Below are positions 26,414 through 35,609 of a stretch of DNA of 55,442 nt, one piece after another. The DNA is taken from the NCBI GenBank assembly GCA_029055435.1, contig JAIDDH010000072.1, positions 1-55,442 of the forward strand, read 5' to 3'. The number at the start of each line of letters is the position of its first letter. Position 1 is the first letter of the stretch. A program made the position numbers and the translations under genes. The stretch is from Acetatifactor sp. (GTDB lineage Bacteria > Bacillota > Clostridia > Lachnospirales > Lachnospiraceae). The notes beneath the pieces are model-generated. The model made no database searches and was not told the DNA's origin. It saw only the letters and a program-made list of their open reading frames with translations.

Positions 26414-26938
26414 ATGAATGCTGAAGCCTTGACCATGTATTTTACACAATATGGCGGCATTGCTATCTTTGTGATCGTTTTTCTGGAATACCTGAATCTT
26501 CCGGGATTTCCGGCGGGAATTATCATGCCGTTTGCGGGAGTCATGGCGGCGAGAGGCCAGATTCCGTTCCTGTGGGTGATGGCAATCACGGTGGCCGCAG
26601 GGCTTCTGGGCAGTCTGGTGTTGTATTTTATCGGAAAAAAGGGCGGATGGTATTTCATGAAGCTTTATCTGAAGCATTTTCCGAAGCAGGAGGAGGCCCT
26701 GCAGAAAAGTCTTGACTGGGTGAGGCTGCACGGGCCTGTGGGACTTTTTGTCGCCAGGCTGATTCCCATGCTGCGTACTCTGATTTCTATTCCGGCGGGA
26801 GTGATGCAGATGCCCCTCCAGTCTTATATCGTCAGCTCCACGTTTGGGATTGCCGTCTGGAATCTGGTCTTTGTGGGGGCGGGATATCTGATGGGAGATC
26901 AGATTTTTCGGATTTTTGAATGGCTGGACAAGTTGTGA
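26414..26938 (+). CDS. DedA / SNARE-associated family membrane protein
   Basis: A 174-residue membrane protein with about four to five helices and the DedA signature: FLEYLNLPGFPAGIIMPFAG near residue 23 and FVARLIPMLRTLISIPAGVM near 110. DedA proteins have been linked to undecaprenyl-phosphate recycling and membrane homeostasis. The ATG at 26414 relies on a ribosome binding site inside the preceding hairpin; the next in-frame ATG (26435) has none. It is followed by the promoter of a two-component system. Confidence 0.88.
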   Translation: MNAEALTMYFTQYGGIAIFVIVFLEYLNLPGFPAGIIMPFAGVMAARGQIPFLWVMAITVAAGLLGSLVLYFIGKKGGWYFMKLYLKHFPKQEEALQKSLDWVRLHGPVGLFVARLIPMLRTLISIPAGVMQMPLQSYIVSSTFGIAVWNLVFVGAGYLMGDQIFRIFEWLDKL

Positions 26939-26960
26939 CGCTATATGATGTTATATAAGG

Positions 26961-26989
26961 TTGCATGTCGGACTATTTCGGTCTATACT
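26961..26989 (+). promoter_or_regulatory. Promoter of the two-component system
   Basis: TTGCAT and TATACT with a 17-base spacer, 65 bases before ATG 27054. Confidence 0.72.
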
Positions 26990-27053
26990 TATTTTATATT
27001 GCGTCCGCCGGGCAAAAGGCTGGTGCAGAATCTACAGAAGGTGAGGACCGGAT

Positions 27054-27761
27054 ATGGAAGACTATTGTATTTTGGTGGTGGAGGATGACAACGAAATCCG
27101 CAGTGGCGTGGAGATTTATCTGCGCAATCAGGGTTACCGGGTGGTGACTGCTGCGAATGGCAGGGAAGGCCTGGACATCATCAGAAATAAAGAGCCCCAT
27201 CTGGCCATTGTGGATATTATGATGCCTGTGATGGATGGTGTGACCATGCTCATGAAGCTGCGGGCTGAAAATTATGAATTTCCCGTGATCATGCTTTCTG
27301 CCAAGTCCGAGGAGGTGGATAAGATCATGGGCCTGAATATGGGGGCAGATGATTATGTCACCAAGCCCTTTACGCCTCTGGAGCTTTTGGCGAGAGTAAA
27401 CTCTCAGCTCAGACGTTATAAAAAATATCTGAACGCAGTGGGGGCCGGAGCGGAGAATGAGCATATTTTCCGGGTGGGCGGACTGGAGTTGAATGAGGAT
27501 ACGGTGGAGGTAACCGTTGATGATGAGCCGGTGAAGCTGACGCCCATGGAATTCAAGATCGTTCAGCTTCTGATTAAGAACCCGGGCAGAGTCTTTTCCG
27601 CGGATGAGATTTATGAGCGGGTGTGGAATGAGCGGGCGGTAAACACGGACACAATTATGGTGCATGTGAGAAACATCAGGGAAAAAATTGAGATTGACCC
27701 CAAGAATCCAAAGTATTTGAAAGTGGTCTGGGGAGTAGGTTATAAAATCGAAAAGCAATGA
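27054..27761 (+). CDS. OmpR-family response regulator
   Basis: A 235-residue regulator with a receiver domain (phospho-acceptor Asp54 in AIVDIMMPVMDG, acidic pair Asp11/Asp12, Lys104 in YVTKPF) and a C-terminal winged-helix Trans_reg_C domain (LTPMEFKIVQLLIKNPGRVF, ending VVWGVGYKIEK). It starts with GGTGAGGACCGG upstream. Its TGA overlaps the ATG of the kinase gene, so both are translationally coupled. The regulon is not readable, but an inverted repeat over the promoter of the lipoprotein gene at 30225 is one candidate site. Confidence 0.94.
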   Translation: MEDYCILVVEDDNEIRSGVEIYLRNQGYRVVTAANGREGLDIIRNKEPHLAIVDIMMPVMDGVTMLMKLRAENYEFPVIMLSAKSEEVDKIMGLNMGADDYVTKPFTPLELLARVNSQLRRYKKYLNAVGAGAENEHIFRVGGLELNEDTVEVTVDDEPVKLTPMEFKIVQLLIKNPGRVFSADEIYERVWNERAVNTDTIMVHVRNIREKIEIDPKNPKYLKVVWGVGYKIEKQ

Positions 27762-30103
27762 GGATTTTTATGGGAGCGCAGACGGAAAACTTGAAAATTA
27801 TCAATTTCATGAAAAAATATCCCAGACGAATGACATGGGGCCTGATAATCTGTCTGGTCGTCTCCGGTATCTTTATGTCCTGTTACGGACTGTTTGACAG
27901 ACGCTGTGAAGTTCTCCGGGACAGGAGTCCGCTGATATGGCAGAGCACTGTGGACTGGCTCGCGCGGAGCAGCTATGTGCTTTATCGGGATCTACAGATG
28001 CGAAATGCTTCTGAGCCCATGGACTATACGGAACTCTTTGTAAAGCCGCGGGAGGGCTGTCAGTGGGTTCTGGATGAGCATCTGCAGCAATTATGGTATG
28101 CGGATGAGGTAGAGACTTATATGCCTGATGAGCTTCCCGCCGACTGCGGGAGAGTATATACTTATCTGAGATGGCTGGAAAATGATCTTAAGGAACTGGA
28201 ATCCACGCTTCCCAGTCTGAATACTTCTTTTGGCTATAGCTGCGAGAATCTGCAGACCGGAGAGCGCGTGGGCAATCTGGATCAGACGCAGATGCTTCCT
28301 GAAGATCAGCATCTGTATCTGGCCTTTTTGTTTGATGCAAACGGCAATTGTACAGTGGAAAATGCAAAGTTCGGGGCGGATTCCACTGAGATTCGCAAGC
28401 TGGCCAGTCAGGCGGCCAGAACCATCCGGCTGGAGAATGACACTGCTTATGTAGAGCTGGATCAGGCCGCGGATGTGGGACTGAATACCTATATGACCTT
28501 AAGCGCGCCCGCAAATTGCCGCGTGGTCTACAGTATCTCTGAAGAGGAGTGGTCGAAGCTTCAGAAGGGCAATGCGTTGTATCTGGTGAACAATATGTAT
28601 TACCTGAACGAGACCGGTTATTATACCTACTTCAGCTGTGGGGCGGACAGTATTCTTGCTTGTCTCTGGCTGTTTGTCCTGTTTGCGGCAATTTTTCTGC
28701 CCATTGATGAGACGAGGATGGTAAATGGGGAAAAGGCCCGGGAGGGACGGTTCCGATATTCTCTGGAATTTTTGCTGGTTGTTTTGTATGTGGGGCTCGG
28801 AGTCGGAGTGTATTTATCTATATGTATGCTTGCCGCGCTCCGCAGCGGGATAGCGTCTTCAGCCCTGGAGAGTATTATTAAGATCGGGCATGATTCTGTG
28901 GGAACGCTCCTGCTCTATGGGGCAGACCTGCTGCTTTTGACGGCAGTGTTTGGAACTGCCTGGTATATCGGCTGTAGCCTGCGGGAGATCAGAAGTCTTG
29001 GATTCCGGAAGTATGTGAAAAAGCGCTGTCTGATATATCAGATTTTCCCGTATATCAAATCAAAGCTCAGCCAAACTTATGATACGTTCCTTCATTTTGA
29101 TGTGACACGCAAAGCCAATAGAATGATTCTGAAGCTGGTTTTGATAAACGGAGTAAGTTTTTTAATTATCAGCAGTCTGGGCATGGGTGGATTTACGGCG
29201 GCGCTGTTTTACTCGATTCTGTTGTATATTGTGTTGCGCAAATATATCTCTGATCTCCAGAAAAAATATTCAATTCTGCTCAAAGCAATCTATGAGATTG
29301 CTCAGGGCAATCTCAATGTGCAGATCAAGGAAGATTTAGGAGTATTTGAGACTTTTAAGCCCCAGATACAGCGCATTCAGCAGGGTTTTAGAAAGGCTGT
29401 GGAAGACGAGACGAAGAGCCAGCGGATGCGGGCGGAGCTTGTCACAAATGTGTCTCATGATCTGAAGACGCCGCTTACGGCCATCATCACCTATATCAAT
29501 CTACTGAAGGAAGACTCTGTCACGGAGGAACAGCGCGCGGAATATCTGGATACATTGGAGCGCAAGTCCCTGCGGCTGAAGGTTCTGATCGAAGATTTGT
29601 TTGAAATCAGCAAAGCGGATTCCCAGAACATGAGTCTCAATCTGATGGAAGTGGACATCATGAATCTGGTGAAACAGGTGGCCTTTGAGATGGGTGATAA
29701 AATGGCGGAGCAGAATCTGAATCTGCGGCTGGATCTGCCCGAGAGCAAGGTGCCTCTGCTCCTGGATTCTCAGCGCACTTACCGCATTTATGAAAATCTG
29801 TTCGGTAATATCGCCAAGTATGCCATGCCCGGAACCAGAGTATATGTCTCCGGGAAGGTGCAGAAGGGCAGGGTGATCATAGTGCTGAAGAATATCACGG
29901 CACAGGAGATTTCCGTGAATCCCGAGGAACTCACGGAGCGCTTTGTGCGGGGAGACGCCTCCCGAAATACCGAGGGGAGCGGTCTGGGACTTGCCATAGC
30001 CAAGAGTTTTGCCCAGCTTCAGGGAGGACAGCTGGAGATCGAGGTGGACGGAGATTTGTTCAAAGTGACCACAGTGTGGAGCATGATGGGCACAGATATG
30101 TAG
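27758..30103 (+). CDS. Sensor histidine kinase with large extracellular domain
   Basis: A 781-residue kinase. Helix 1 (27-45) is followed by an extracellular region of about 250 residues (50-298) without a domain I can name, and then about five helices (299-315, 336-358, 387-405, 458-476, 478-495). HisKA has phospho-acceptor His567 in NVSHDLKTPLTAIITYINLL. The ATPase domain ends with the G2 box GSGLGLAIAKSF. The N box reads NLFGNIAKYA instead of the usual N-x-x-x-NA. The start overlaps the regulator's stop. The multi-helix region suggests a signal sensed in or at the membrane. Confidence 0.9.
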   Translation: MRIFMGAQTENLKIINFMKKYPRRMTWGLIICLVVSGIFMSCYGLFDRRCEVLRDRSPLIWQSTVDWLARSSYVLYRDLQMRNASEPMDYTELFVKPREGCQWVLDEHLQQLWYADEVETYMPDELPADCGRVYTYLRWLENDLKELESTLPSLNTSFGYSCENLQTGERVGNLDQTQMLPEDQHLYLAFLFDANGNCTVENAKFGADSTEIRKLASQAARTIRLENDTAYVELDQAADVGLNTYMTLSAPANCRVVYSISEEEWSKLQKGNALYLVNNMYYLNETGYYTYFSCGADSILACLWLFVLFAAIFLPIDETRMVNGEKAREGRFRYSLEFLLVVLYVGLGVGVYLSICMLAALRSGIASSALESIIKIGHDSVGTLLLYGADLLLLTAVFGTAWYIGCSLREIRSLGFRKYVKKRCLIYQIFPYIKSKLSQTYDTFLHFDVTRKANRMILKLVLINGVSFLIISSLGMGGFTAALFYSILLYIVLRKYISDLQKKYSILLKAIYEIAQGNLNVQIKEDLGVFETFKPQIQRIQQGFRKAVEDETKSQRMRAELVTNVSHDLKTPLTAIITYINLLKEDSVTEEQRAEYLDTLERKSLRLKVLIEDLFEISKADSQNMSLNLMEVDIMNLVKQVAFEMGDKMAEQNLNLRLDLPESKVPLLLDSQRTYRIYENLFGNIAKYAMPGTRVYVSGKVQKGRVIIVLKNITAQEISVNPEELTERFVRGDASRNTEGSGLGLAIAKSFAQLQGGQLEIEVDGDLFKVTTVWSMMGTDM

Positions 30104-30137
30104 AAGTTTAGATATGCAGAAGTTTACAAACCCAAAC

Positions 30138-30166
30138 TTGTCTTTGTGCAAGGGGCATGGTATAAT
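30138..30166 (+). promoter_or_regulatory. Promoter of the DUF4854-like lipoprotein, with overlapping inverted repeat
   Basis: TTGTCT and TATAAT with a 17-base spacer and an extended -10 (TGG before TATAAT). CATGG and CCATG arms flank the -10 (30156-30173), a possible operator. Confidence 0.7.
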
Positions 30167-30224
30167 TGCCATGTTTATGTTTAATGCAAAGAATGCAACA
30201 CAAAGAATGGAGCGGGGAGTATTT

Positions 30225-30815
30225 ATGAAGAAAAAAATTTTGGCACTGGCGATGACATTAGCTCTGGTACTGTTTTTTTCTGCTTGTGGCAAAATGGTGA
30301 AGAGTGGCAATTCGACCACTGAGAGCGGGAAGGCTTTTAACGCCGAGACTTTTAAGGATGGAGTCTTCAACAACAAAGGTTCTGTCATTTACGAGCAGGA
30401 TAGTACAGAGGATTATGAGCCGTCCGCATCCGGCGATTCCACCCTTTTGGGAGCTTATGACGATCTTCAGGCCTGGATAGAGTCCGATGAGGCAGTACTG
30501 ACGGTAGAGGCCATGAACAATGTTCTCGCTTCTACCGGGATGACCATAGATTTTTCCGCGGACGGAAACACCTTGGTGTATGAGTATTATATGTCCGATG
30601 AGACGTATCAGTCATCGGGACTGGAGAACTATTCTGAAGATGAACTGCAGAGCTATATTGAAAGTGTGGCGGAGAGTCAGCGTGCCACTATGGAGTCGGT
30701 CTTCAAAAATTTTGACAACAATTACGGTATTACTCTGGACGCTGTGCGTGCGGCATTTTACAAGGCGGACGGAACATTGATTGTTTCCATTGACATTTTA
30801 AATGATATATATTAA
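30225..30815 (+). CDS. Lipoprotein, DUF4854-like
   Basis: A 196-residue lipoprotein with signal [22 protein letters not shown] and the lipidated Cys in FSAC. The mature region contains [20 protein letters not shown] and [14 protein letters not shown], a layout I associate with DUF4854. ATG 30225 has GCGGGGAG before it; earlier in-frame starts (30114 onwards) overlap the promoter. It follows the two-component genes with its own promoter and is a possible target of that system. A strong terminator follows. Confidence 0.78.
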   Translation: MKKKILALAMTLALVLFFSACGKMVKSGNSTTESGKAFNAETFKDGVFNNKGSVIYEQDSTEDYEPSASGDSTLLGAYDDLQAWIESDEAVLTVEAMNNVLASTGMTIDFSADGNTLVYEYYMSDETYQSSGLENYSEDELQSYIESVAESQRATMESVFKNFDNNYGITLDAVRAAFYKADGTLIVSIDILNDIY

Positions 30816-30842
30816 AGATCAGTTCTTTGAGCAGGATCAGAG

Positions 30843-30872
30843 AAAACCCCGGGGAATCTTTTCCGGGGTTTT
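30843..30872 (+). terminator. Terminator after the DUF4854-like lipoprotein gene
   Basis: AAAACCCCGG and CCGGGGTTTT form a 10-bp perfect stem with a loop of ten bases. Confidence 0.85.
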
Positions 30873-30891
30873 GAAGTCCGCGAAATGGTGT

Positions 30892-30920
30892 TTGAAAAAT
30901 TCATCTGTTTATGCTATGAT
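30892..30920 (+). promoter_or_regulatory. Promoter of leuCD
   Basis: TTGAAA and TATGAT with a 17-base spacer, leaving a leader of about 37 bases before ATG 30964. There is no room for a T-box or leader peptide. Confidence 0.72.
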
Positions 30921-30963
30921 AACAAGTAAGGCATTTTTAGATAGCGCAATGGAGGAAATGATT

Positions 30964-32232
30964 ATGGGTATGACAATGACGCAGAAGATTCTGGCTGCCG
31001 CTGCAGGACTGGAGCGGGTGGAAGCCGGACAGCTGATCGAGGCAAATCTGGATTTGGTATTGGGCAATGATATCACAAGCCCTGTGGCTATTCATGAGAT
31101 GGATAAAATGAAAGTGGACGGCGTGTTCGATAAGGACAAGATTGCTCTGGTGCCTGACCACTTTGTTCCCAATAAGGACATTAAGTCCGCAGAGCACTGT
31201 AAATGTGTGAGAGAGTTTGCTCGTAAAAACGAGATCACCAATTATTTTGAGGTGGGTGAGATGGGAATCGAGCATGCGCTGCTCCCCGAGAAGGGCCTGA
31301 CTGTGGCCGGGGACGTGATTATCGGCGCGGATTCACATACTTGTACTTATGGCGCGCTGGGAGCTTTCTCCACAGGCGTGGGCAGCACGGATATGGCTGC
31401 GGGTATGGCTACCGGAAAGGCCTGGTTCAAGGTTCCTTCCGCCATTCGATTTAACCTCACCGGTAAGCCCGCAAAGTGGGTCAGCGGCAAGGATGTGATT
31501 TTACATATCATCGGGATGATCGGCGTGGACGGTGCGCTGTATAAGTCCATGGAGTTCGTGGGGGACGGCATTGCCAATCTGTCCATGGATGACCGCTTCA
31601 CCATCGCCAATATGGCCATTGAGGCGGGCGGCAAGAACGGTATATTCCCTGTGGATGATCTTGCGATTGCTTATATGAAAGAACACAGTACAAGAGAATA
31701 TAAGATTTATGAGGCGGATGCGGACGCAGTGTATGATGAAGAGTATACTATTGATCTGAGTGAGCTTCGCCCCACCGTGGCATTCCCTCATCTGCCTGAG
31801 AACACGCATACCATCGACGAGATTCACGAGATGGACGATATCCGTATCGACCAGGTGGTTATCGGCTCCTGCACAAACGGGCGTCTGGACGATCTGCGCA
31901 AGGCTGCCGAGGTTCTTGCCGGCCGTCATGTGGCAAAGGGCATGCGCTGTATTGTGATTCCGGCCACACAGAAGATTTATATGCAGGCCATGGAAGAGGG
32001 ACTTTTAAAGACCTTTATTGAAGCGGGCGCCATTGTGAGTACGCCTACCTGCGGCCCCTGTCTGGGAGGTTATATGGGCATTCTTGCGGAGGGAGAGCGC
32101 TGCGTCTCCACCACCAATCGGAACTTTGTGGGACGTATGGGACATGTGAACTCCGAGATTTACCTGGCAAGCCCTGCCGTTGCGGCCGCCAGTGCCGTTA
32201 CGGGCAAGATTTCCTGCCCCTGCGAGTTATAA
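30964..32232 (+). CDS. leuC: 3-isopropylmalate dehydratase large subunit
   Basis: A 422-residue Fe-S dehydratase subunit for the isomerisation of 2- to 3-isopropylmalate in leucine synthesis. The 4Fe-4S ligands are Cys303 (GSCTNGR), Cys363 and Cys366 (PTCGPCLGG). Length and sequence fit the shorter (about 420-residue) archaeal/clostridial type that includes homoaconitases, so strict substrate identity rests on context. ATG 30964 has GGAGG eight bases upstream; the frame extends back through the promoter but those codons are not used. leuD follows 48 bases later. leuA and leuB are not in the window. Confidence 0.92.
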   Translation: MGMTMTQKILAAAAGLERVEAGQLIEANLDLVLGNDITSPVAIHEMDKMKVDGVFDKDKIALVPDHFVPNKDIKSAEHCKCVREFARKNEITNYFEVGEMGIEHALLPEKGLTVAGDVIIGADSHTCTYGALGAFSTGVGSTDMAAGMATGKAWFKVPSAIRFNLTGKPAKWVSGKDVILHIIGMIGVDGALYKSMEFVGDGIANLSMDDRFTIANMAIEAGGKNGIFPVDDLAIAYMKEHSTREYKIYEADADAVYDEEYTIDLSELRPTVAFPHLPENTHTIDEIHEMDDIRIDQVVIGSCTNGRLDDLRKAAEVLAGRHVAKGMRCIVIPATQKIYMQAMEEGLLKTFIEAGAIVSTPTCGPCLGGYMGILAEGERCVSTTNRNFVGRMGHVNSEIYLASPAVAAASAVTGKISCPCEL

Positions 32233-32280
32233 AAAACATAAAATTTGAGTGCGCGCTGCAGTGCGCAGATGGGAGTAAAT

Positions 32281-32772
32281 ATGAACAACGCAAAAGGAAT
32301 GGTTTTTAAATACGGCGACAATGTGGATACGGATGTCATCATCCCTGCAAGATACCTGAATTCCTCCGATCCTGCGGAGCTTGCGACACATTGTATGGAG
32401 GATATCGACAAGGATTTTATCAAGAATGTAAAGAAGGGCGACATTATCGTCGCAGAGAAGAATTTCGGCTGCGGTTCTTCGAGAGAGCACGCGCCCCTCG
32501 CCATCAAGGCCGCGGGAGTGAGCTGCGTCATCGCGGAGACATTTGCCAGGATTTTTTATCGCAATGCCATCAATATCGGACTTCCCATCATTGAGTGTCC
32601 CGATGCGGCAAGAGGAATCGAGGCCGGAGACGAGGTGGAAGTGAATTTTGACACAGGAGTGATTACCGATGTGACGAAGGGAACCAGTTTTCAGGGACAG
32701 GCTTTCCCGGAGTTTATGCAGAAGATTATCGCTGCAGAAGGATTGGTAAATTACATTAACAGCGGTCGATAA
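32281..32772 (+). CDS. leuD: 3-isopropylmalate dehydratase small subunit
   Basis: A 163-residue swivel-domain subunit with [13 protein letters not shown] near the start, the substrate-binding loop [12 protein letters not shown] and [12 protein letters not shown]. It partners the LeuC protein encoded just upstream. ATG 32281 has GGGAG before it. A hairpin follows the stop. The pair matches the short dehydratase class in length and motif spacing. Confidence 0.93.
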   Translation: MNNAKGMVFKYGDNVDTDVIIPARYLNSSDPAELATHCMEDIDKDFIKNVKKGDIIVAEKNFGCGSSREHAPLAIKAAGVSCVIAETFARIFYRNAINIGLPIIECPDAARGIEAGDEVEVNFDTGVITDVTKGTSFQGQAFPEFMQKIIAAEGLVNYINSGR

Positions 32773-32797
32773 GCTTTATATTTTATATTGGAAGATG

Positions 32798-32824
32798 CGG
32801 GCACTGTCAGTCAGACAGTGCCCG
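32798..32824 (+). terminator. Hairpin after leuD
   Basis: CGGGCACTGTC and GACAGTGCCCG form a perfect 11-bp stem around AGTCA. It lacks a T-tract. Downstream, GATTGAC occurs three times before the MATE gene. Confidence 0.6.
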
Positions 32825-32895
32825 ATTGACGTGCCGACTGATTGACGATTGACAAGTTTCGTCATGTCAGCCGACATGGGAGGGAGGAATGAGTT

Positions 32896-34278
32896 ATGGC
32901 GGAACAATCCGGTATCCGCACAAAATCAGATGCGCGAAAATATGAGATTGATATGTGCAGCGGTCCCTTTTTGGGGAAGCTTCTTATCTTTTATATCCCG
33001 CTTATGTTGTCGGGTATTTTGCAGCTGCTCTTTAATGCGGCAGATATTGTGGTGGTGGGGAAATTTGCCGGGAGCGAGGCGCTGGCGGCGGTGGGTTCCA
33101 CCAGCTCGCTGATCAATCTGCTGGTGAATCTTTTCATCGGGCTTTCCATCGGGGCAAATGTGCTGGTGGCGCGCTTTTATGGCGCGGGACAGAAGTCGGA
33201 GCTGTCGGAGATGGTTCACACGGCTCTTTTGACTGCATTAGTCAGCGGCTGTGTACTGGTGTTTGTTGGTATTGCGGTGGCAGGCCCTGCGCTCACATGG
33301 ATGGGAACGCCGGATGATGTCATCGGGCAGTCCGTGCTGTACATGCGAATCTATTTTATCGGCATGCCTTTTACCATGCTTTATAATTTTGGTGCGGCAG
33401 TGCTGCGCGCCGTGGGAGACACCAGACGTCCGCTGTATTATCTGTTGGGTGCGGGAGTGGTCAATGTGATACTGAATCTGATTTTTGTGATTGTATTCTC
33501 TCTGGGAGTGGCGGGCGTTGCCATGGCTACCGTGGTATCCCAGGCAATTTCCGCGATTTTGGTGTTGCGATGTCTGCTTCTTTCGGATGCGGATTATAAA
33601 CTGGAGCTTGCAAAACTGCGGGTCGCTCCTGACAAGCTGAAGAAAATGCTCCAGATAGGGCTGCCGGCAGGGTTGCAGAGCTCTCTGTTCTCCATCTCCA
33701 ATGTACTGATTCAGTCCTCCGTGAATTCCTTCGGTTCCATTGCCATGGCCGGAAATACGGCGGCCTCCAATATCGAGGGATTCGTGTATACAGCCATGAA
33801 TGCTTTTTCCCAGACGGTAATCAGCTTTACCGGACAGAATTACGGAGCCAGAAATTATAAACATATCGGAAAAATTCTGCTCATATGTCAGGGGCTTGTG
33901 ATTGCGGTGGGACTGGCGCTGGGCAATCTCGCTTATCTGGGGTCGGGTGTGCTGCTTCAGTTGTATTCCTCTGATGCGGAGGTGATCCAATATGGCATCC
34001 TCCGTATGAGTATCATCTGCACCACCTATTGTCTCTGCGGCATGATGGATGTGATGGTGGGTTCCCTGAGAGGTATGGGATATTCTGTCATGCCCATGCT
34101 GGTGTCCCTGACCGGTGCATGTTTGTTCCGTGTAGTTTGGATTTATACGATATTTCGGGCCCGGCACACATTGGCCTGCCTTTATTGGTCTTATCCCATC
34201 AGCTGGACGCTGACCTTTGCGGTCCATGTGCTGTGCTTTGCTTTTGTCTACTACAGATTGCTTAAAAAACAAAACTAA
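32896..34278 (+). CDS. MATE family efflux transporter
   Basis: A 460-residue polytopic protein with about twelve helices and the MATE pattern (IPLMLSGILQLLFNAADIVV early, LFIGLSIGANVLVARFYGAG next). It is predicted to export organic cations or drugs with Na+ or H+. ATG 32896 has GGAGGGAGG. A regulator gene of the XRE type follows 72 bases after the stop and might control it, which is inference from position only. Confidence 0.92.
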   Translation: MAEQSGIRTKSDARKYEIDMCSGPFLGKLLIFYIPLMLSGILQLLFNAADIVVVGKFAGSEALAAVGSTSSLINLLVNLFIGLSIGANVLVARFYGAGQKSELSEMVHTALLTALVSGCVLVFVGIAVAGPALTWMGTPDDVIGQSVLYMRIYFIGMPFTMLYNFGAAVLRAVGDTRRPLYYLLGAGVVNVILNLIFVIVFSLGVAGVAMATVVSQAISAILVLRCLLLSDADYKLELAKLRVAPDKLKKMLQIGLPAGLQSSLFSISNVLIQSSVNSFGSIAMAGNTAASNIEGFVYTAMNAFSQTVISFTGQNYGARNYKHIGKILLICQGLVIAVGLALGNLAYLGSGVLLQLYSSDAEVIQYGILRMSIICTTYCLCGMMDVMVGSLRGMGYSVMPMLVSLTGACLFRVVWIYTIFRARHTLACLYWSYPISWTLTFAVHVLCFAFVYYRLLKKQN

Positions 34279-34350
34279 AATACCTCATTCTATGGTGCAT
34301 AGGGTGCAAAAATGCAGGAAATCATCTATCCTAAACTCAGGAGGTGCGTT

Positions 34351-34869
34351 ATGAATGCAAAGGATATCGGAAATTTCCTATGCCAATTGAGAAAGGAAAA
34401 GGTGCTGAAACAAAGAGAACTGGCGGAAGCCTTGCATGTGTCCGACAAAGCCATATCCAGATGGGAGACGGGGACAGGGATTCCCGATGTCGGTTCACTG
34501 CAGAGCCTGAGTGAGTTCTTTGGAGTAAGCATCAATGAAATTTTGGCCGGAAGGCGCATTAAGGAGGATGAGGTTAAGATGGAAACTGACAAAAATTTGA
34601 CAGAACTGGTAAGCAGGCAGGCGATCATGAAAAGGAAGCTGTATATCGCCGTGGGCGCTGCCGTCATGGGAATTGTGGCATTTCTGGGATTGGCCGTAAT
34701 CAGTTTGATGCCCATATCGGGAAGCAGTGCGGCATTTGAAATTAACGATATGGACAGGGTTATGAGATATGTGAGAGAACTGGAGGAAGCGGGAACAGAG
34801 TATGAGCTTTCGATTGACACATCAAATCAGACAATCACAGTGAGTGTGACAGACCCTGTTATAAAATAA
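34351..34869 (+). CDS. XRE-family regulator with membrane segment
   Basis: A 172-residue protein with an N-terminal Cro/C1-type helix-turn-helix (residues 6-62: LKQRELAEALHVSDKAISRW) and a membrane helix at about 95-120, followed by an extracytoplasmic tail of about 50 residues (YVRELEEAGTEYELSID). ATG 34351 has AGGAGGTG; the in-frame ATG at 34312 does not. A membrane-tethered XRE protein could link an envelope signal to transcription; targets are unknown. It is separate from ruvAB, which has its own promoter. Confidence 0.85.
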   Translation: MNAKDIGNFLCQLRKEKVLKQRELAEALHVSDKAISRWETGTGIPDVGSLQSLSEFFGVSINEILAGRRIKEDEVKMETDKNLTELVSRQAIMKRKLYIAVGAAVMGIVAFLGLAVISLMPISGSSAAFEINDMDRVMRYVRELEEAGTEYELSIDTSNQTITVSVTDPVIK

Positions 34870-34880
34870 TGATTTCACTC

Positions 34881-34909
34881 TTGAAACATATGTTCGTATA
34901 TGCTATAAT
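34881..34909 (+). promoter_or_regulatory. Promoter of ruvAB
   Basis: TTGAAA and TATAAT with a 17-base spacer, 39 bases before ATG 34949. No LexA box is apparent by eye. Confidence 0.78.
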
Positions 34910-34948
34910 TCCAGACAGTAGACAAAATGATAAGAAGGGCGCTCTTAT

Positions 34949-35566
34949 ATGATTGCTTATGTCAGAGGAACGATAGAGGATATTGCACCGGATAATGTGG
35001 TGGTGGATGTGGGCGGAATCGGCTATAATGTAAAGATTTCCGCCGATACGGCGTCGCGTCTGCCCGGGGTGGGAGAAGAGATAAAGCTGTACACCTATTA
35101 CAGCGTTCGGGAGGATGCCCAGTGGCTATATGGTTTCCTCAGCCGGAATTCACTGGAGCTTTTTAAAAAATGTATCACGGTAAACGGAATAGGGCCCAAG
35201 GGCGCGTTGGCGCTTCTGTCGGCGATGGATGCGGATTCCCTGCGGTTTGCCATCGTGTCGGGAGATGTGAAAGCCATATCCAAGGCGCCGGGAATCGGGC
35301 CCAGAACCGCAGAGAGGCTGATTCTGGATTTGAAGGACAAGCTGCAGATAGATGACGCCATGATCAGTCGGGAGATTGCGGAGACAGCCGCAGGTATGGG
35401 CGGCGGACTCGGACTTGACAGTCCTCAGAAACAGGAGGCTGTGGAAGCGTTAGTCTCTCTGGGATATGGGCGGCCGGAGAGTATCAGGGCGGTGAAGGCT
35501 ATCCCGGATATCGAGTCCATGGATTCCGGTGCGGTGCTGAAGGCCGCATTAAAGAATTTGTTTTAG
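34949..35566 (+). CDS. ruvA: Holliday junction complex subunit RuvA
   Basis: A 205-residue junction-binding protein. It begins MIAYVRGTIEDIAPDNVVVD and has the helix-hairpin-helix motifs NGIGPKGALALL and PGIGPRTAERLILDLKDKL, then the C-terminal RuvB-contact domain (EALVSLGYGRPESIRAVKAI). It recruits RuvB to four-way junctions for branch migration. ATG 34949 follows AAGAAGGG. ruvB follows within 44 bases. Confidence 0.96.
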   Translation: MIAYVRGTIEDIAPDNVVVDVGGIGYNVKISADTASRLPGVGEEIKLYTYYSVREDAQWLYGFLSRNSLELFKKCITVNGIGPKGALALLSAMDADSLRFAIVSGDVKAISKAPGIGPRTAERLILDLKDKLQIDDAMISREIAETAAGMGGGLGLDSPQKQEAVEALVSLGYGRPESIRAVKAIPDIESMDSGAVLKAALKNLF

Positions 35567-35609
35567 AGGATGAGTGCTTTCCCGAAACGGGCTACATAGC
35601 GAGGATGAT

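Noticed and set aside
26965..27147. Short + strand frame before the response regulator
   Set aside because: It starts inside the promoter region, lacks a ribosome binding site and overlaps the regulator gene in another frame.
30873..30963. T-box or leader-peptide attenuator upstream of leuCD
   Set aside because: Only about 37 bases lie between the predicted start and the ATG, with no T-box sequence and no Leu-codon-rich peptide.
34351..34869. XRE regulator as the antitoxin of a toxin-antitoxin pair
   Set aside because: No small toxin gene is adjacent; the protein has a membrane helix and an external tail, unlike antitoxins.
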